This document shows positions 21,759-30,666 of a stretch of DNA of 64,000 nucleotides, one piece after another. A program made the translations under genes and the position numbers. The notes beneath the pieces are model-generated. The model ran no database searches. It saw only the letters and a program-made list of their open reading frames with translations, and was not told the DNA's origin. The stretch is taken from the NCBI RefSeq assembly GCF_000420045.1, contig NZ_ATUE01000005.1, forward strand, positions 434,001-498,000. The letters run 5' to 3'. Source of the DNA: Perlucidibaca piscinae DSM 21586 (GTDB lineage: Bacteria; Pseudomonadota; Gammaproteobacteria; Pseudomonadales; Moraxellaceae). Every line of letters starts with the position of its first letter. Positions within the stretch are counted from its first letter, which is position 1.

Positions 21759-24317
21759 TCACCAGGCGGTGGCGGCGTCGGCGATGAGCTTGGGCAGGGT
21801 GTCGCTCTGGGTCCGCAGCAGCTGGGCCATGGCATCGGCAGCCAGCGGACGGCTCAGGTAGTAGCCCTGGACGTAGTCGCAGCGTTCGCGGATCAGGTGG
21901 GCCAGGTGGTTGCCCGACTCGATGCCCTCGGCGACCACGGTCATGCCCAGGTTGTGCGCCATGGTGATGATGGCGCGGATGATGGCGGCATCCTCGTCCT
22001 TGTCGCCGAGGTCGCGCACGAAGGTCTGGTCGATCTTCAGGGTGTCGAGCGGGAAGGAGCGCAGGTGGCTGAGTGACGAGTAGCCGGTGCCGAAGTCGTC
22101 GAGGGCGATGGTCACGCCGAGGGCGCGGGCCTGCAGCAGCAGCTCGTTGGCCAGTGTCGGGTCATCCATCAGCGAGCTTTCGGTGAGCTCCAGTTCGAGC
22201 TGGTGCGCGGGCAGGCCGCTGTCGTCCAGGGCCTGGTGCAGCACGCTGAGCAGGTCGCCGCGGCGCAGCTGCTGCGGCGGAATGTTCACCGCCACCGACA
22301 GCTCGCCCAGGCCTTCGTCGCGCCATTGCCGGGTCTGCCGGCAGGCCTGCTGCAGCACGCGCTCGGTGATCACGGCGATGAGACCGGTCTCTTCGGCCAG
22401 CGGAATGAACTTGCCCGGATGCAGCAGGCCCAGGGTCGGGTGCTGCCAGCGCACCAGCGCCTCCATGCCGACGATGCGCTGCGTCGCCAGCGACACCTTG
22501 GGCTGGTAGTGCACCACGAATTCGTCGCGGAAGATCGCCTTGCGCAGGCTGTTCTCGAGGTTGAGCTGTTCCAGCGTGGCGCTGCGCATCTCGGGGGTGT
22601 AGAAGCGCCACTGGTTGCCGCCCAGGCGCTTGGCCTGCTGCATGGCGAGGTCGGCGTGATTGACCAGGATGGCCAGCTCGCGGCCGTGCTCGGGGAACAC
22701 GCTGATGCCCACCGAGGCGCCGAGCATGAGCTCGTGGCTCTCGACGCGGAAGGGCATGTGCAGAACGCCGATGATCTCTTCGCTGAGGCGTTCAAGATCG
22801 CTGTTGTCGCGCAGGTCGGAATAGATCAGCGCGAACTCGTCGCCGCCGAGGCGGGCGAGGGTGTCGAGGCGACCGCCGATTTCGGTCAGGCGCCTGCCGG
22901 TCTCGCGCAGGATGGCGTCACCGGTCTCGAAGCCCAGGCTCTCGTTGATCTGGCGGAAGCGGTCGAGGTTGAGGTGGATGAGGCCGAGCCGGGTGTCGTC
23001 GGTACGCGCCTGCATGATGGCCGTGTGCAGACGGTTGCGGAACTGGCGGCGGTTGGCCAGGCCGGTGAGACGGTCGTAGTTGGCCAGGTAATCGACCTTC
23101 TTGCGGGTCTCCTCGGCCTCCTTCTCGCGGCTGATGTCACGACGGATGCCGAGCACGCGCAGCGGCTTGCCGGCGGCGTCCCAGGTCACCACGCGGCCCT
23201 TGTCCAGCACCCAGACCCAGTGCCCGAGATGGTGGCGCAGGCGGTAGCTGGCCTCGTACTGCGGGGTCAGGCCGCGCAGGTGACGGATGAGGGCGCGCTT
23301 GACCGTGCGCAGGTCGTCCGGGTGCACATGGTGGCGAGCTTGGCGCGGCAGGTCACCCTGGATCTGGCCGGCGCAGCCGAGCAGCGGCTCCAGATTGGTG
23401 TGGGTCATGCGGCGCTCGCGGATCTGCCAGTCCCAGAGCGCGATGTCGGCGGCCTCGATGGCCAGGGTGAGGCCTTCCTGGCTTTCTTCGAGGGCGATGG
23501 TGCGCTGACGCACGCGCTCCTCCAGCTCGCCGTTGAGCTTCTGCAGCTGGGTCTCGGCGAGGGTGCGGGTGTTGACCTCGGTGGCCAGCTGCTGGTTCAT
23601 CATCAGCGTGCGCGACTGGGTGTCGCGCAGGTGGTGAATCAGGCTTTCGTTGTCCAGGCGCAGGCGCAGGGAGTTGTTCACCATGCGGTTCAGGAAGCGC
23701 GCGCTCAGCATCAGGAAGAACCACCAGAATACGCCGATGCCGACCACGGTCAGGGCGGTCGAGCTCGGATGCAGCAGCAGGTAGACGAAGCCGGGAAGGA
23801 ACAGCGCCGTGGTGAAGGCGACAAAGGCGCGCAGGTGGCCGGCATAGGCTGCCAGCGCACTGATGCCCTGGGCCGCGAGCAGACCGGACAGCAGCACCTG
23901 GCGGTGGGCGATGTCGATCATCAGCTCGTTGGTGGGGAACAGCCGCGGGTTGAACGCGATGATCGCGTAGGCCCAGAAGGCGCCCGTGATGAAGGCGGTG
24001 ACAGTGAGGATCCAGCGCAGGCGCAGCACGGTTTCCAGGGGCTGGCGCCTGACCCAGAGCACCAGGGCCGTGCGCAGCATCATGAACACGAAGAAGCTGG
24101 CACCCCAGATCAGGATCTGGTTCTGGCTGGCATAGGGCCAGTCCTGCAGCAGCAGCACGGTGGCCACGATGGACACCGTGGTCGTCACCAGGAAGCGGGG
24201 CAGCTGGCTGAACACCTGCTGCAGGGCGGCATATTGCAGGGGCAGGGCATTCCTGCCCTGTACAGTGCCGTTGCCTGCAACTGTCTGCGCGATGTCGGCC
24301 GTGCCACGGTCCGTCAT
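21759..24317 (-). CDS. Membrane-bound PAS-GGDEF-EAL cyclic-di-GMP protein
   Basis: The 852-residue product carries, in order, a membrane domain of about six segments (roughly 30-210), a helical linker (to about 290), a PAS fold with a PAC-like end at LRVLGIRRDISREKEAEETRKKVDY (about 290-415), a GGDEF domain and an EAL domain. The cyclase signature LGGDEFAL is intact. The phosphodiesterase domain has MEALVRW, the DDFGTGYSS loop and the downstream KIDQTF and EGIE motifs. Both activities are therefore possible; one may be dominant. I chose the ATG at 24317 because GGGGAAGG precedes it; the frame is open to 24410. The gene faces uvrD across 118 bases. Confidence 0.92.
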   Translation of the reverse strand: MTDRGTADIAQTVAGNGTVQGRNALPLQYAALQQVFSQLPRFLVTTTVSIVATVLLLQDWPYASQNQILIWGASFFVFMMLRTALVLWVRRQPLETVLRLRWILTVTAFITGAFWAYAIIAFNPRLFPTNELMIDIAHRQVLLSGLLAAQGISALAAYAGHLRAFVAFTTALFLPGFVYLLLHPSSTALTVVGIGVFWWFFLMLSARFLNRMVNNSLRLRLDNESLIHHLRDTQSRTLMMNQQLATEVNTRTLAETQLQKLNGELEERVRQRTIALEESQEGLTLAIEAADIALWDWQIRERRMTHTNLEPLLGCAGQIQGDLPRQARHHVHPDDLRTVKRALIRHLRGLTPQYEASYRLRHHLGHWVWVLDKGRVVTWDAAGKPLRVLGIRRDISREKEAEETRKKVDYLANYDRLTGLANRRQFRNRLHTAIMQARTDDTRLGLIHLNLDRFRQINESLGFETGDAILRETGRRLTEIGGRLDTLARLGGDEFALIYSDLRDNSDLERLSEEIIGVLHMPFRVESHELMLGASVGISVFPEHGRELAILVNHADLAMQQAKRLGGNQWRFYTPEMRSATLEQLNLENSLRKAIFRDEFVVHYQPKVSLATQRIVGMEALVRWQHPTLGLLHPGKFIPLAEETGLIAVITERVLQQACRQTRQWRDEGLGELSVAVNIPPQQLRRGDLLSVLHQALDDSGLPAHQLELELTESSLMDDPTLANELLLQARALGVTIALDDFGTGYSSLSHLRSFPLDTLKIDQTFVRDLGDKDEDAAIIRAIITMAHNLGMTVVAEGIESGNHLAHLIRERCDYVQGYYLSRPLAADAMAQLLRTQSDTLPKLIADAATAW

Positions 24318-24423
24318 GAAGCCTTCCCCTGGGATGGTCTGCCGACGCATGATCGAGCAGCCTTGTTTGGGGCATACGATAGCATTCTGCGACGCTGTGC
24401 GAAAACGCATGTGGTCGCTGCAC

Positions 24424-24438
24424 TACAATAGACGAATG
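24424..24438 (+). promoter_or_regulatory. -10 element abutting the uvrD start, possible leaderless transcript
   Basis: TACAAT at 24424-24429 is a good -10 hexamer, and the uvrD ATG begins at 24436, just where transcription would start. No ribosome-binding sequence is seen before the ATG. No convincing -35 box or LexA operator (CTG-N10-CAG) was found upstream. Confidence 0.4.
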
Positions 24439-26634
24439 ACTACTTCCGATCTGCTCGCCGGGCTCAATCCGGCGCAACGTGATGCCGTGACCTGCGACAG
24501 CCAGCATCTGCTGGTGCTGGCCGGGGCCGGCTCCGGCAAGACCCGCGTGCTGACCACGCGCATCAGCCACTTCTGCCGCGAGTTCGGCATGTCGCCGTTC
24601 GCGGTGCTGGCGGTGACCTTCACCAACAAGGCCGCGCACGAGATGCGGGCTCGTCTGGAGCAGCAGCTCGGCATTGCCACCAATCCGCTCTGGATCGGCA
24701 CCTTCCATGGTCTGGCGCACCGCTTCCTGCGCGCCCACCACAAGGAGGCCGGTCTGCCGCAGACCTTCCAGATCCTCGATGCCGACGATCAGCAGCGCGT
24801 CATCAAGCGCGTGCTCAGGGACCTGCAGCTCGACGAGGAGAAGTGGCCGGCGCGGCAGGCGGCCAGCTTCATCAACGGCCACAAGGAAGAGGGGCGGCGA
24901 CCGCAGCACATCCAGCACAACGGCGACCTGTTCACCGCCACCCAGCTGCGCATCTACAGTGCCTACGAGGAGGTCTGCCAGCGTGGCGGCCTGATCGATT
25001 TCGCCGAGATCCTGCTGCGCAGCCACGAGCTCTGGCTCAATCACCCGGACATCCTGCGGCATTACCAGGCGCGCTTCCGGCTCATCCTGGTCGACGAGTT
25101 CCAGGACACCAACAAGATCCAGTACGCCTGGCTGCGCCTGCTCGCCGGCGAGCACGGCATGCTCACTGCCGTCGGTGATGACGACCAGAGCATCTATGGC
25201 TGGCGTGGCGCCTGCATCGAGAACATTCGCACCTTCCAGCGTGACTACCCGGAGGCCGAGCTGATCCGTCTGGAGCAGAACTACCGTTCGACCTCGGTGA
25301 TCCTGCAGGCCGCCAATGCGGTGATTGCCAACAACGGCGACCGCCTCGGCAAGAACCTGTGGACCGATCGCGGCGAGGGCGAGCCGATCACCGTCTACGG
25401 CGCCTTCAATGACCTCGACGAGGCCCAGTTCATCGCGCGCAGCCTGGACGAGCACTTCCGGCGCGGCACCGCGCGCCGCGAGATGGCCATCCTGTATCGC
25501 TCCAACGCGCAGTCGCGGGTGCTGGAAGAGGCCCTGCTGCGGGCACAGATTCCGTATCGCATCTATGGCGGCCTGCGTTTCTTCGAGCGCGCCGAAATCA
25601 GGAACGCGGTCGGCTACCTGCGCCTGATGCAGCTGCGTGATGACGACACCGCCTTCGAGCGCGTGGTCAACACGCCCACCCGCGGCATCGGTGACAAGAG
25701 CCTGGAGATGGTGCGCCAGGTCGCGCGCGAGGAACGCATCAGCCTGTGGGCGGCGTCAGACGCGGTGATCCGCGGCAAGCTGCTGCCGGCGCTGGCCAGC
25801 GGCAAGCTGGCGGCCTTCCTGCAGCTGATCGACCGGCTTGATGCCGACACCCGCGAGGCCCCGCTGGGCGAGCAGGTCGAGGCCGTGATCACGCAGAGCG
25901 GGCTGGTCGAGCATCATCAGAAGGAGAAGGGCGAGAAGGGCCAGGCCCGGGTCGAGAACCTGCGCGAACTGATCGGCGCCGCGCGTGAGTTCGAGGTCGA
26001 CGACGAGGAGGCGCCATCGGCGCTGGCGGCCTTTCTGGATCATGCCGCGCTGGAGGCGGGCGAGCAGCAGGCCGGCGAGTTCGAGGATGCGGTGCAGCTG
26101 ATGACGCTGCATGCCGCCAAGGGCCTGGAGTTCCCGGTGGTGTTCCTGGCCGGTTTCGAGGAGGGCCTGTTCCCGCACGAGATGGCGCTGCAGGACAACA
26201 ACCTCGAGGAGGAGCGCCGCCTCTGCTACGTCGGCATCACGCGGGCCATGCGCCAGCTGGTGATCAGCTACGCCGAGGTGCGGCGCCTCTACGGCAGCGA
26301 GAGTTACCACGTGCCGTCACGCTTTCTGCGCGAGATTCCCGAGGTGCTGCTGGCGCCGGTGCGGCAGACCTCGGGCTGGGGCCAGGGGCGTGGTCAGGCC
26401 GCTGCGGCGACCACGGCGCGTGCCTTGCCGGCGGGCCTGAAGCAGACCTCGCTGGGCGATGCCAGTGGCGACGGGGTGTGGACGCTGGGCCAGCGCGTCA
26501 GCCATCCGCGCTTTGGCGAAGGCGTGATTCTGGCCTTCGAGGGCAGCGGGCCCAATGCCCGCGTCCAGGTCAACTTCGCTGACCTGGGCAGCAAGTGGCT
26601 GGTGGCGCAGTACGCGCGGCTGACGCGGGTCTGA
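24436..26634 (+). CDS. uvrD: DNA helicase II UvrD
   Basis: UvrD is the 3'-5' superfamily 1 helicase of nucleotide excision and mismatch repair. The 732-residue product has motif I AGAGSGKTR (about 32-40), motif II VDEFQDTN, motif III GDDDQSIYGWRGA, motif IV NYRST and motifs V/VI LMTLHAAKGLEF and YVGITRA. The C-terminal tail includes GQRVSHPRFGEGVIL and ends WLVAQYARL, a pattern seen in UvrD and not in Rep. The start MTTSDLLAGLNPAQRDAV matches the usual N-terminus; the longer open frame upstream runs through the divergent gene's promoter and is rejected. Confidence 0.97.
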   Translation: MTTSDLLAGLNPAQRDAVTCDSQHLLVLAGAGSGKTRVLTTRISHFCREFGMSPFAVLAVTFTNKAAHEMRARLEQQLGIATNPLWIGTFHGLAHRFLRAHHKEAGLPQTFQILDADDQQRVIKRVLRDLQLDEEKWPARQAASFINGHKEEGRRPQHIQHNGDLFTATQLRIYSAYEEVCQRGGLIDFAEILLRSHELWLNHPDILRHYQARFRLILVDEFQDTNKIQYAWLRLLAGEHGMLTAVGDDDQSIYGWRGACIENIRTFQRDYPEAELIRLEQNYRSTSVILQAANAVIANNGDRLGKNLWTDRGEGEPITVYGAFNDLDEAQFIARSLDEHFRRGTARREMAILYRSNAQSRVLEEALLRAQIPYRIYGGLRFFERAEIRNAVGYLRLMQLRDDDTAFERVVNTPTRGIGDKSLEMVRQVAREERISLWAASDAVIRGKLLPALASGKLAAFLQLIDRLDADTREAPLGEQVEAVITQSGLVEHHQKEKGEKGQARVENLRELIGAAREFEVDDEEAPSALAAFLDHAALEAGEQQAGEFEDAVQLMTLHAAKGLEFPVVFLAGFEEGLFPHEMALQDNNLEEERRLCYVGITRAMRQLVISYAEVRRLYGSESYHVPSRFLREIPEVLLAPVRQTSGWGQGRGQAAAATTARALPAGLKQTSLGDASGDGVWTLGQRVSHPRFGEGVILAFEGSGPNARVQVNFADLGSKWLVAQYARLTRV

Positions 26635-26653
26635 GCCTAGCTCGGCCGTGCGC

Positions 26654-27061
26654 TCAGTTCAGCGGCGGCAGCGCCCGGGTGCGGCCGGATTCGTCGATGG
26701 CGACGAAGGTGAACAGGCCTTCGGTGAGCTTGGTGCGGGTTTCGAGCTGGTCACTGACGCTCCAGACTTCGACCAGGATCTTCATCGACGAGCGTCCGAT
26801 GGACTGGATGTCGGTGTAAAAGGCTACCAGGTCGCCGACGCTGACCGCGCGCAGAAACACCATGGCATCAATCGCCACGGTGGTGGCGCGGCCACGGGCG
26901 CGCTTGCGCGCCGCGACGCTGGCAGCCAGATCCATCTGCGACACCAGCCAGCCGCCGAAGATGTCGCCATGCGGGTTGGCGTCACGTGGCATGGCAATGG
27001 TCTGCAGGCTGAGGATGCCGCGCGGGCGGGGCAGGGATTCTTCTTCTTCCGTGAGGGTCAT
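26654..27061 (-). CDS. YciA-type acyl-CoA thioesterase
   Basis: This 135-residue hot-dog-fold protein has the YciA signature [20 protein letters not shown] (about 27-46), containing the catalytic aspartate, and a second conserved block with [11 protein letters not shown]. YciA hydrolyses a wide range of acyl-CoAs and keeps free CoA available. It converges on uvrD with 19 bases between. The upstream region on its own strand is shared with pstS. The ribosome-binding site is weak. Confidence 0.9.
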   Translation of the reverse strand: MTLTEEEESLPRPRGILSLQTIAMPRDANPHGDIFGGWLVSQMDLAASVAARKRARGRATTVAIDAMVFLRAVSVGDLVAFYTDIQSIGRSSMKILVEVWSVSDQLETRTKLTEGLFTFVAIDESGRTRALPPLN

Positions 27062-27102
27062 TGAGCGGATCCGACTTTATTTTGATCAAGACTACCGGCA
27101 GT

Positions 27103-27119
27103 CCGTGACGGTGTCACGG
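27103..27119. promoter_or_regulatory. Inverted repeat in the yciA-pstS intergenic region
   Basis: CCGTGAC and GTCACGG form a perfect seven-base inverted repeat around GGT. No T-run follows on either strand. It lies 42 bases before the thioesterase start on the minus strand and about 90 bases before the Pho box. It could be an operator for a dimeric regulator; no known family motif is recognised. Confidence 0.3.
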
Positions 27120-27205
27120 CAAGCCCGTGGCAAAAGCGATGTACGGGCTGGACAGCAGCCGGTCAGGTTGTGCTTTCATGACAATGCCCGCCGGAAAATT
27201 CACCT

Positions 27206-27223
27206 TTGTCATCGTTCAGTCAC
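27206..27223 (+). promoter_or_regulatory. Pho box upstream of pstS (PhoB binding site)
   Basis: TTGTCAT-CGTT-CAGTCAC matches the two direct repeats of the PhoB consensus CTGTCAT-N4-CTGTCAT with 11-base spacing; CTGTCGG follows at 27227-27233 as a possible third repeat. It lies 56 bases before the pstS start. PhoB, encoded at 35394-36107, would activate here in phosphate limitation. Confidence 0.82.
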
Positions 27224-27278
27224 ATTCTGTCGGCAACATGCGCCCCGTAATCAACTAACACCCTCGATGGAGAGTGAC

Positions 27279-28238
27279 ATGATGAACGTGAAGGCACTTG
27301 TCGCCGCGCTGGGCCTGGGTCTTGCCCTGACCGCCCAGGCCGCTGTTGATCCCAACCTGCCCAACTACACCAAGACCACCGGTGTCTCGGGCAACCTGAC
27401 CAGCATCGGTTCGGACTCGCTGAACAACCTCATGACCCTGTGGGCCGAGGACTTCAAGAAGCAGTACCCGAACATCAACATCCAGATCCAGGGTGCCGGT
27501 TCGTCGACTGCTCCTCCCGCCATGACCGAGAGCACCGCCAACTTCGGCCCGATGTCGCGTCTGATGAAGGATGCCGAAATCCAGGCCTTCGAAAAGAAGA
27601 AGGGTTACAAGCCGACGGCCGTGCCGGTTGGCATCGACGCCCTGGCCGTGTTCGTGCACAAGGACAACCCGGTCAAGTACCTGACCATGCAGCAGGTTGA
27701 CGCCATCTTCTCGTCGACCCGCAAGTGCGGTTTCCCGAAGGCTGCCAACAAGTGGGGCGATGTCGGCCTGACCGGCGCCTGGGCCAGCCGTGACCTGCAG
27801 CTCTACGGCCGCAACTCGGTGTCGGGCACCTACGGTTACTTCAAGGAAAAGGCACTCTGCAAGGGTGACTTCAAGAACAACGTGAACGAGCAGCCGGGCT
27901 CCGCCTCGGTGGTGCAGTCGGTGTCCAGCTCGATCAACGGCATCGGCTACTCCGGCCTCGGCTACAAGACCTCGGGCGTGCGCTCGGTGGCTCTGGAGTC
28001 CAAGGACGGCGAGATCTATGACGCCAACGAGAAGAATGCCCTGTCCGGCAAGTACCCGCTGGCTCGTCACCTCTACGTTTACGTGAACAAGGCGCCGAAC
28101 AAGCCGCTGCCGCCGCTGGAGGCCGAGTTCCTCAAGCTGGTGCTGTCGAAGCAGGGTCAGCAGGTTGTCGCGAAGGATGGCTACATCCCGCTGCCGGCCA
28201 AGGAAGCTGCCAAGGTTCGCAAGATGCTGGGTCTGTAA
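27279..28238 (+). CDS. pstS: Periplasmic phosphate-binding protein PstS
   Basis: PstS delivers phosphate to the PstCAB importer. The 319-residue product has a Sec signal peptide with a hydrophobic run to TAQAA (about 1-21) and the family features [16 protein letters not shown] and [14 protein letters not shown] (phosphate-binding serines and threonine), and later SGTYGYFKE. Two adjacent ATGs (27279, 27282) are possible starts behind GGAGAG. The type, with [15 protein letters not shown], resembles the Pseudomonas PstS. A Pho box lies upstream and a long hairpin downstream. Confidence 0.96.
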   Translation: MMNVKALVAALGLGLALTAQAAVDPNLPNYTKTTGVSGNLTSIGSDSLNNLMTLWAEDFKKQYPNINIQIQGAGSSTAPPAMTESTANFGPMSRLMKDAEIQAFEKKKGYKPTAVPVGIDALAVFVHKDNPVKYLTMQQVDAIFSSTRKCGFPKAANKWGDVGLTGAWASRDLQLYGRNSVSGTYGYFKEKALCKGDFKNNVNEQPGSASVVQSVSSSINGIGYSGLGYKTSGVRSVALESKDGEIYDANEKNALSGKYPLARHLYVYVNKAPNKPLPPLEAEFLKLVLSKQGQQVVAKDGYIPLPAKEAAKVRKMLGL

Positions 28239-28260
28239 GACCAGCGAAAATGGCAGAGCA

Positions 28261-28292
28261 TGACAAGAGGGGCCTCGTGGCCCCTCTTGTCA
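28261..28292 (+). terminator. Long hairpin between pstS and pstC
   Basis: TGACAAGAGGGGCC (28261-28274) and GGCCCCTCTTGTCA (28279-28292) pair perfectly over 14 bases around a TCGT loop. No T-run follows, so it probably acts as an attenuator or as a 3' stabiliser of pstS mRNA, leaving pstS more strongly expressed than pstCAB. Confidence 0.6.
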
Positions 28293-28380
28293 CGTCAGCA
28301 ACCAGGGTGCTGCGGAAGGTCCAGCCTTGCCGGAGTGCCTTGAGAAGTGCACATTCCCCTAGTCAAATTTCAAGGTTGTG

Positions 28381-30654
28381 ATGATGGACAAGATGACATC
28401 GGCAGCAGTGATCAGACGGCAGCGCAAGCGCCAGCTGAAGGACAGACTGGCCAATTTCACCATTGGGCTGGGCGGCGTGTCCGTCATCGTGGCCATCGCG
28501 CTGATCTTCTTCTACCTGCTGTTCGAGGTCTGGCCGCTGTTCAAGGGTGCCGACGTGCATGCCGAGAAGGCGGTGAAGACCTCGGCGCCGGCCCTGTACC
28601 TGAATGCCGACGAGTACAATGACTCCGGTCTGCGCGTGCTCGCCGATGGCCAGGTCGAGATCATTGATGCCCGTACCGGTGCCGTGCGCAGCACGACCAG
28701 CCTGGCGCTGCCGGAAGGTGTCAGCGTGGCTGCCGTCAACGAAGGCCCGGTGCTGTCCGGCCTGGTCGGCATCGGTCTCAGCAACGGCCAGCTGCTGATC
28801 GCCAAGCCGAACTACGAGGTCAGCTATGGCGCTGACAACGAACGCAGCGTCAGCACCAGCCTGGCCTTCCCCTACGGCGACAAGCCGGTCACCGTCGATG
28901 CCTCGGGCAAGCCGCTGACCGTGTTCTATCTGCGCGGTGATGAAGAGAGCTTCAAGGTGCTGGCCTGGGCGGACGGCAAGCTGGTGCGCCAGACCTTCGA
29001 GGTGGTGAGCACGGGTGAAGAGGGTCTGAGCCTGTCGTTCGGCGGTGACGAGGAGGGCGAGAAGTCCTACGAGGTCACGCTGACCGAGGAGCTGCCCTAT
29101 GCCGGCACGGCGCCTACGCGTCTGGTGCTCGGCCAGGAAGGCCACTGGGGCTATGCGCTGCACGATGGCAACCGCCTGAGCGTGTTCAGCCTGCGTGACG
29201 AGCCGGTGCTGACGGAAGAGATCGCACTCACCGACGGCAAGACCCGCGTCACCGCGCTGACCGCGCTGCAAGGCAACATCTCGCTGCTGGTGGGTGATGA
29301 CACCGGTACCGTCGCGCAGTGGTTCCTGGTGCGTGATGCGTCCTCGGAGATGGATCGCTTCAACCTGCGCAAGATCCGCCAGGTCGACCTCGGTGATGCG
29401 CCCATCACCGCGATTGCTGCCGAACAGCGTCGCAAGGGCTTCCTCGCCGGCGACGCCAAGGGTGTGGTGAGCTACTACTACACCACCTCCGAGCGTCTGA
29501 TCACGCAGCAGCAGGTCGCCACCACGCCGATCCGCGCGCTCTCGATGAGCGCCCGCTCGACCGGCGTTCTGGTCCAGTCCGAGGACGCCTACGGCTTCTG
29601 GCACCTGGAGATCGAGCATCCGGACATCTCCATGTCGTCGTCCTGGAGCAAGGTCTGGTACGAGTCCTACGAGGCGCCGACCTACACTTGGCAGTCGTCG
29701 TCGGGCACCACCGACTTCGAGTCCAAGCTGTCACTGATGCCGCTCACCTTCGGTACCCTGAAGGCGGCCTTCTACGCCATGCTGCTTGCGGCACCGCTGG
29801 CCATCTGCGGTGCCATGTACACCGCCGTGTTCATGTCGCCGGCCCTGCGCCGCAAGGTCAAGCCGGCCATCGAGCTGATGCAGGCGCTGCCCACGGTCAT
29901 CCTCGGCTTCCTCGCCGGTCTCTGGCTGGCGCCGACCATTGAAGGCAATCTGCCCGGCATCTTCAGCCTGCTCATCCTGACGCCGCTGGCCGTGCTCGTG
30001 GTCGGTGCGCTGTGGTCGCGCCTGCCGCTGGAAAAGCGCGCCTTCGCCGATGGCTGGGCACCGTTGATCCTGATCGTGCCCATCCTGGTGGTGGGCTGGC
30101 TGTCGTTCACCTTCTCGCAGCCGATCGAGAACGCGGTGTTCGGCGGTGACGTGCGCCTGTGGCTGGAAACCGAAACCGGTCTCAAGTTCGACCAGCGCAA
30201 CTCGCTGATCGTCGGCCTGGCCATGGGCTTTGCGGTCATCGCGCCGATCTTCTCGATCGCCGAGGACGCCCTGTTCGCGGTGCCGCGCCACCTCACCAAC
30301 GGTTCGCTGGCGCTGGGCGCCACGCAGTGGCAGACGCTGACCCGCGTGGTGCTGCCGACCGCGTCGCCGGGCATCTTCTCGGCGGTGATGATCGGTTTCG
30401 GCCGCGCCGTCGGCGAAACCATGATCGTGCTCATGGCCACCGGCAACACCGCGGTCATGGAGTGGAACATCTTCGAGGGCATGCGCACCCTGTCGGCCAA
30501 CGTGGCGGTGGAAATGGGCGAGGCCGAGGTCGGATCGACGCACTTCCGCATCCTCTTCCTGTCGGCGCTGGTGCTGTTCGTGCTGACCTTCGTGCTCAAC
30601 ACCGTGGCCGAGGTCGTCCGTACCCGTCTGCGCAAGAAATATGGCTCGCTGTAA
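28381..30654 (+). CDS. pstC: Phosphate ABC transporter permease PstC, long form
   Basis: PstC is one of two membrane subunits of the high-affinity phosphate importer. The 757-residue product is far longer than the roughly 320 residues of E. coli PstC. It has one N-terminal membrane helix (about 28-52), then some 400 residues that should lie in the periplasm and are rich in short beta-strands, resembling a propeller-like domain. The permease proper starts near residue 450 (TFGTLKAAFYAMLLAAP) and carries the inner-membrane coupling loop around GATQWQTLTRVVLPTASPGI. Long PstC forms are known in Pseudomonas. Three start codons in a row (GTG 28378, ATG 28381, ATG 28384) leave the exact start open. 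Confidence 0.93.
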   Translation: MMDKMTSAAVIRRQRKRQLKDRLANFTIGLGGVSVIVAIALIFFYLLFEVWPLFKGADVHAEKAVKTSAPALYLNADEYNDSGLRVLADGQVEIIDARTGAVRSTTSLALPEGVSVAAVNEGPVLSGLVGIGLSNGQLLIAKPNYEVSYGADNERSVSTSLAFPYGDKPVTVDASGKPLTVFYLRGDEESFKVLAWADGKLVRQTFEVVSTGEEGLSLSFGGDEEGEKSYEVTLTEELPYAGTAPTRLVLGQEGHWGYALHDGNRLSVFSLRDEPVLTEEIALTDGKTRVTALTALQGNISLLVGDDTGTVAQWFLVRDASSEMDRFNLRKIRQVDLGDAPITAIAAEQRRKGFLAGDAKGVVSYYYTTSERLITQQQVATTPIRALSMSARSTGVLVQSEDAYGFWHLEIEHPDISMSSSWSKVWYESYEAPTYTWQSSSGTTDFESKLSLMPLTFGTLKAAFYAMLLAAPLAICGAMYTAVFMSPALRRKVKPAIELMQALPTVILGFLAGLWLAPTIEGNLPGIFSLLILTPLAVLVVGALWSRLPLEKRAFADGWAPLILIVPILVVGWLSFTFSQPIENAVFGGDVRLWLETETGLKFDQRNSLIVGLAMGFAVIAPIFSIAEDALFAVPRHLTNGSLALGATQWQTLTRVVLPTASPGIFSAVMIGFGRAVGETMIVLMATGNTAVMEWNIFEGMRTLSANVAVEMGEAEVGSTHFRILFLSALVLFVLTFVLNTVAEVVRTRLRKKYGSL

Positions 30655-30666
30655 GGAACCGACACC

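Noticed and set aside
22203..24431. A 742-codon open frame on the plus strand opposite the GGDEF-EAL gene
   Set aside because: The minus-strand product has intact cyclase and phosphodiesterase motifs; the plus-strand product is compositionally biased and resembles nothing.
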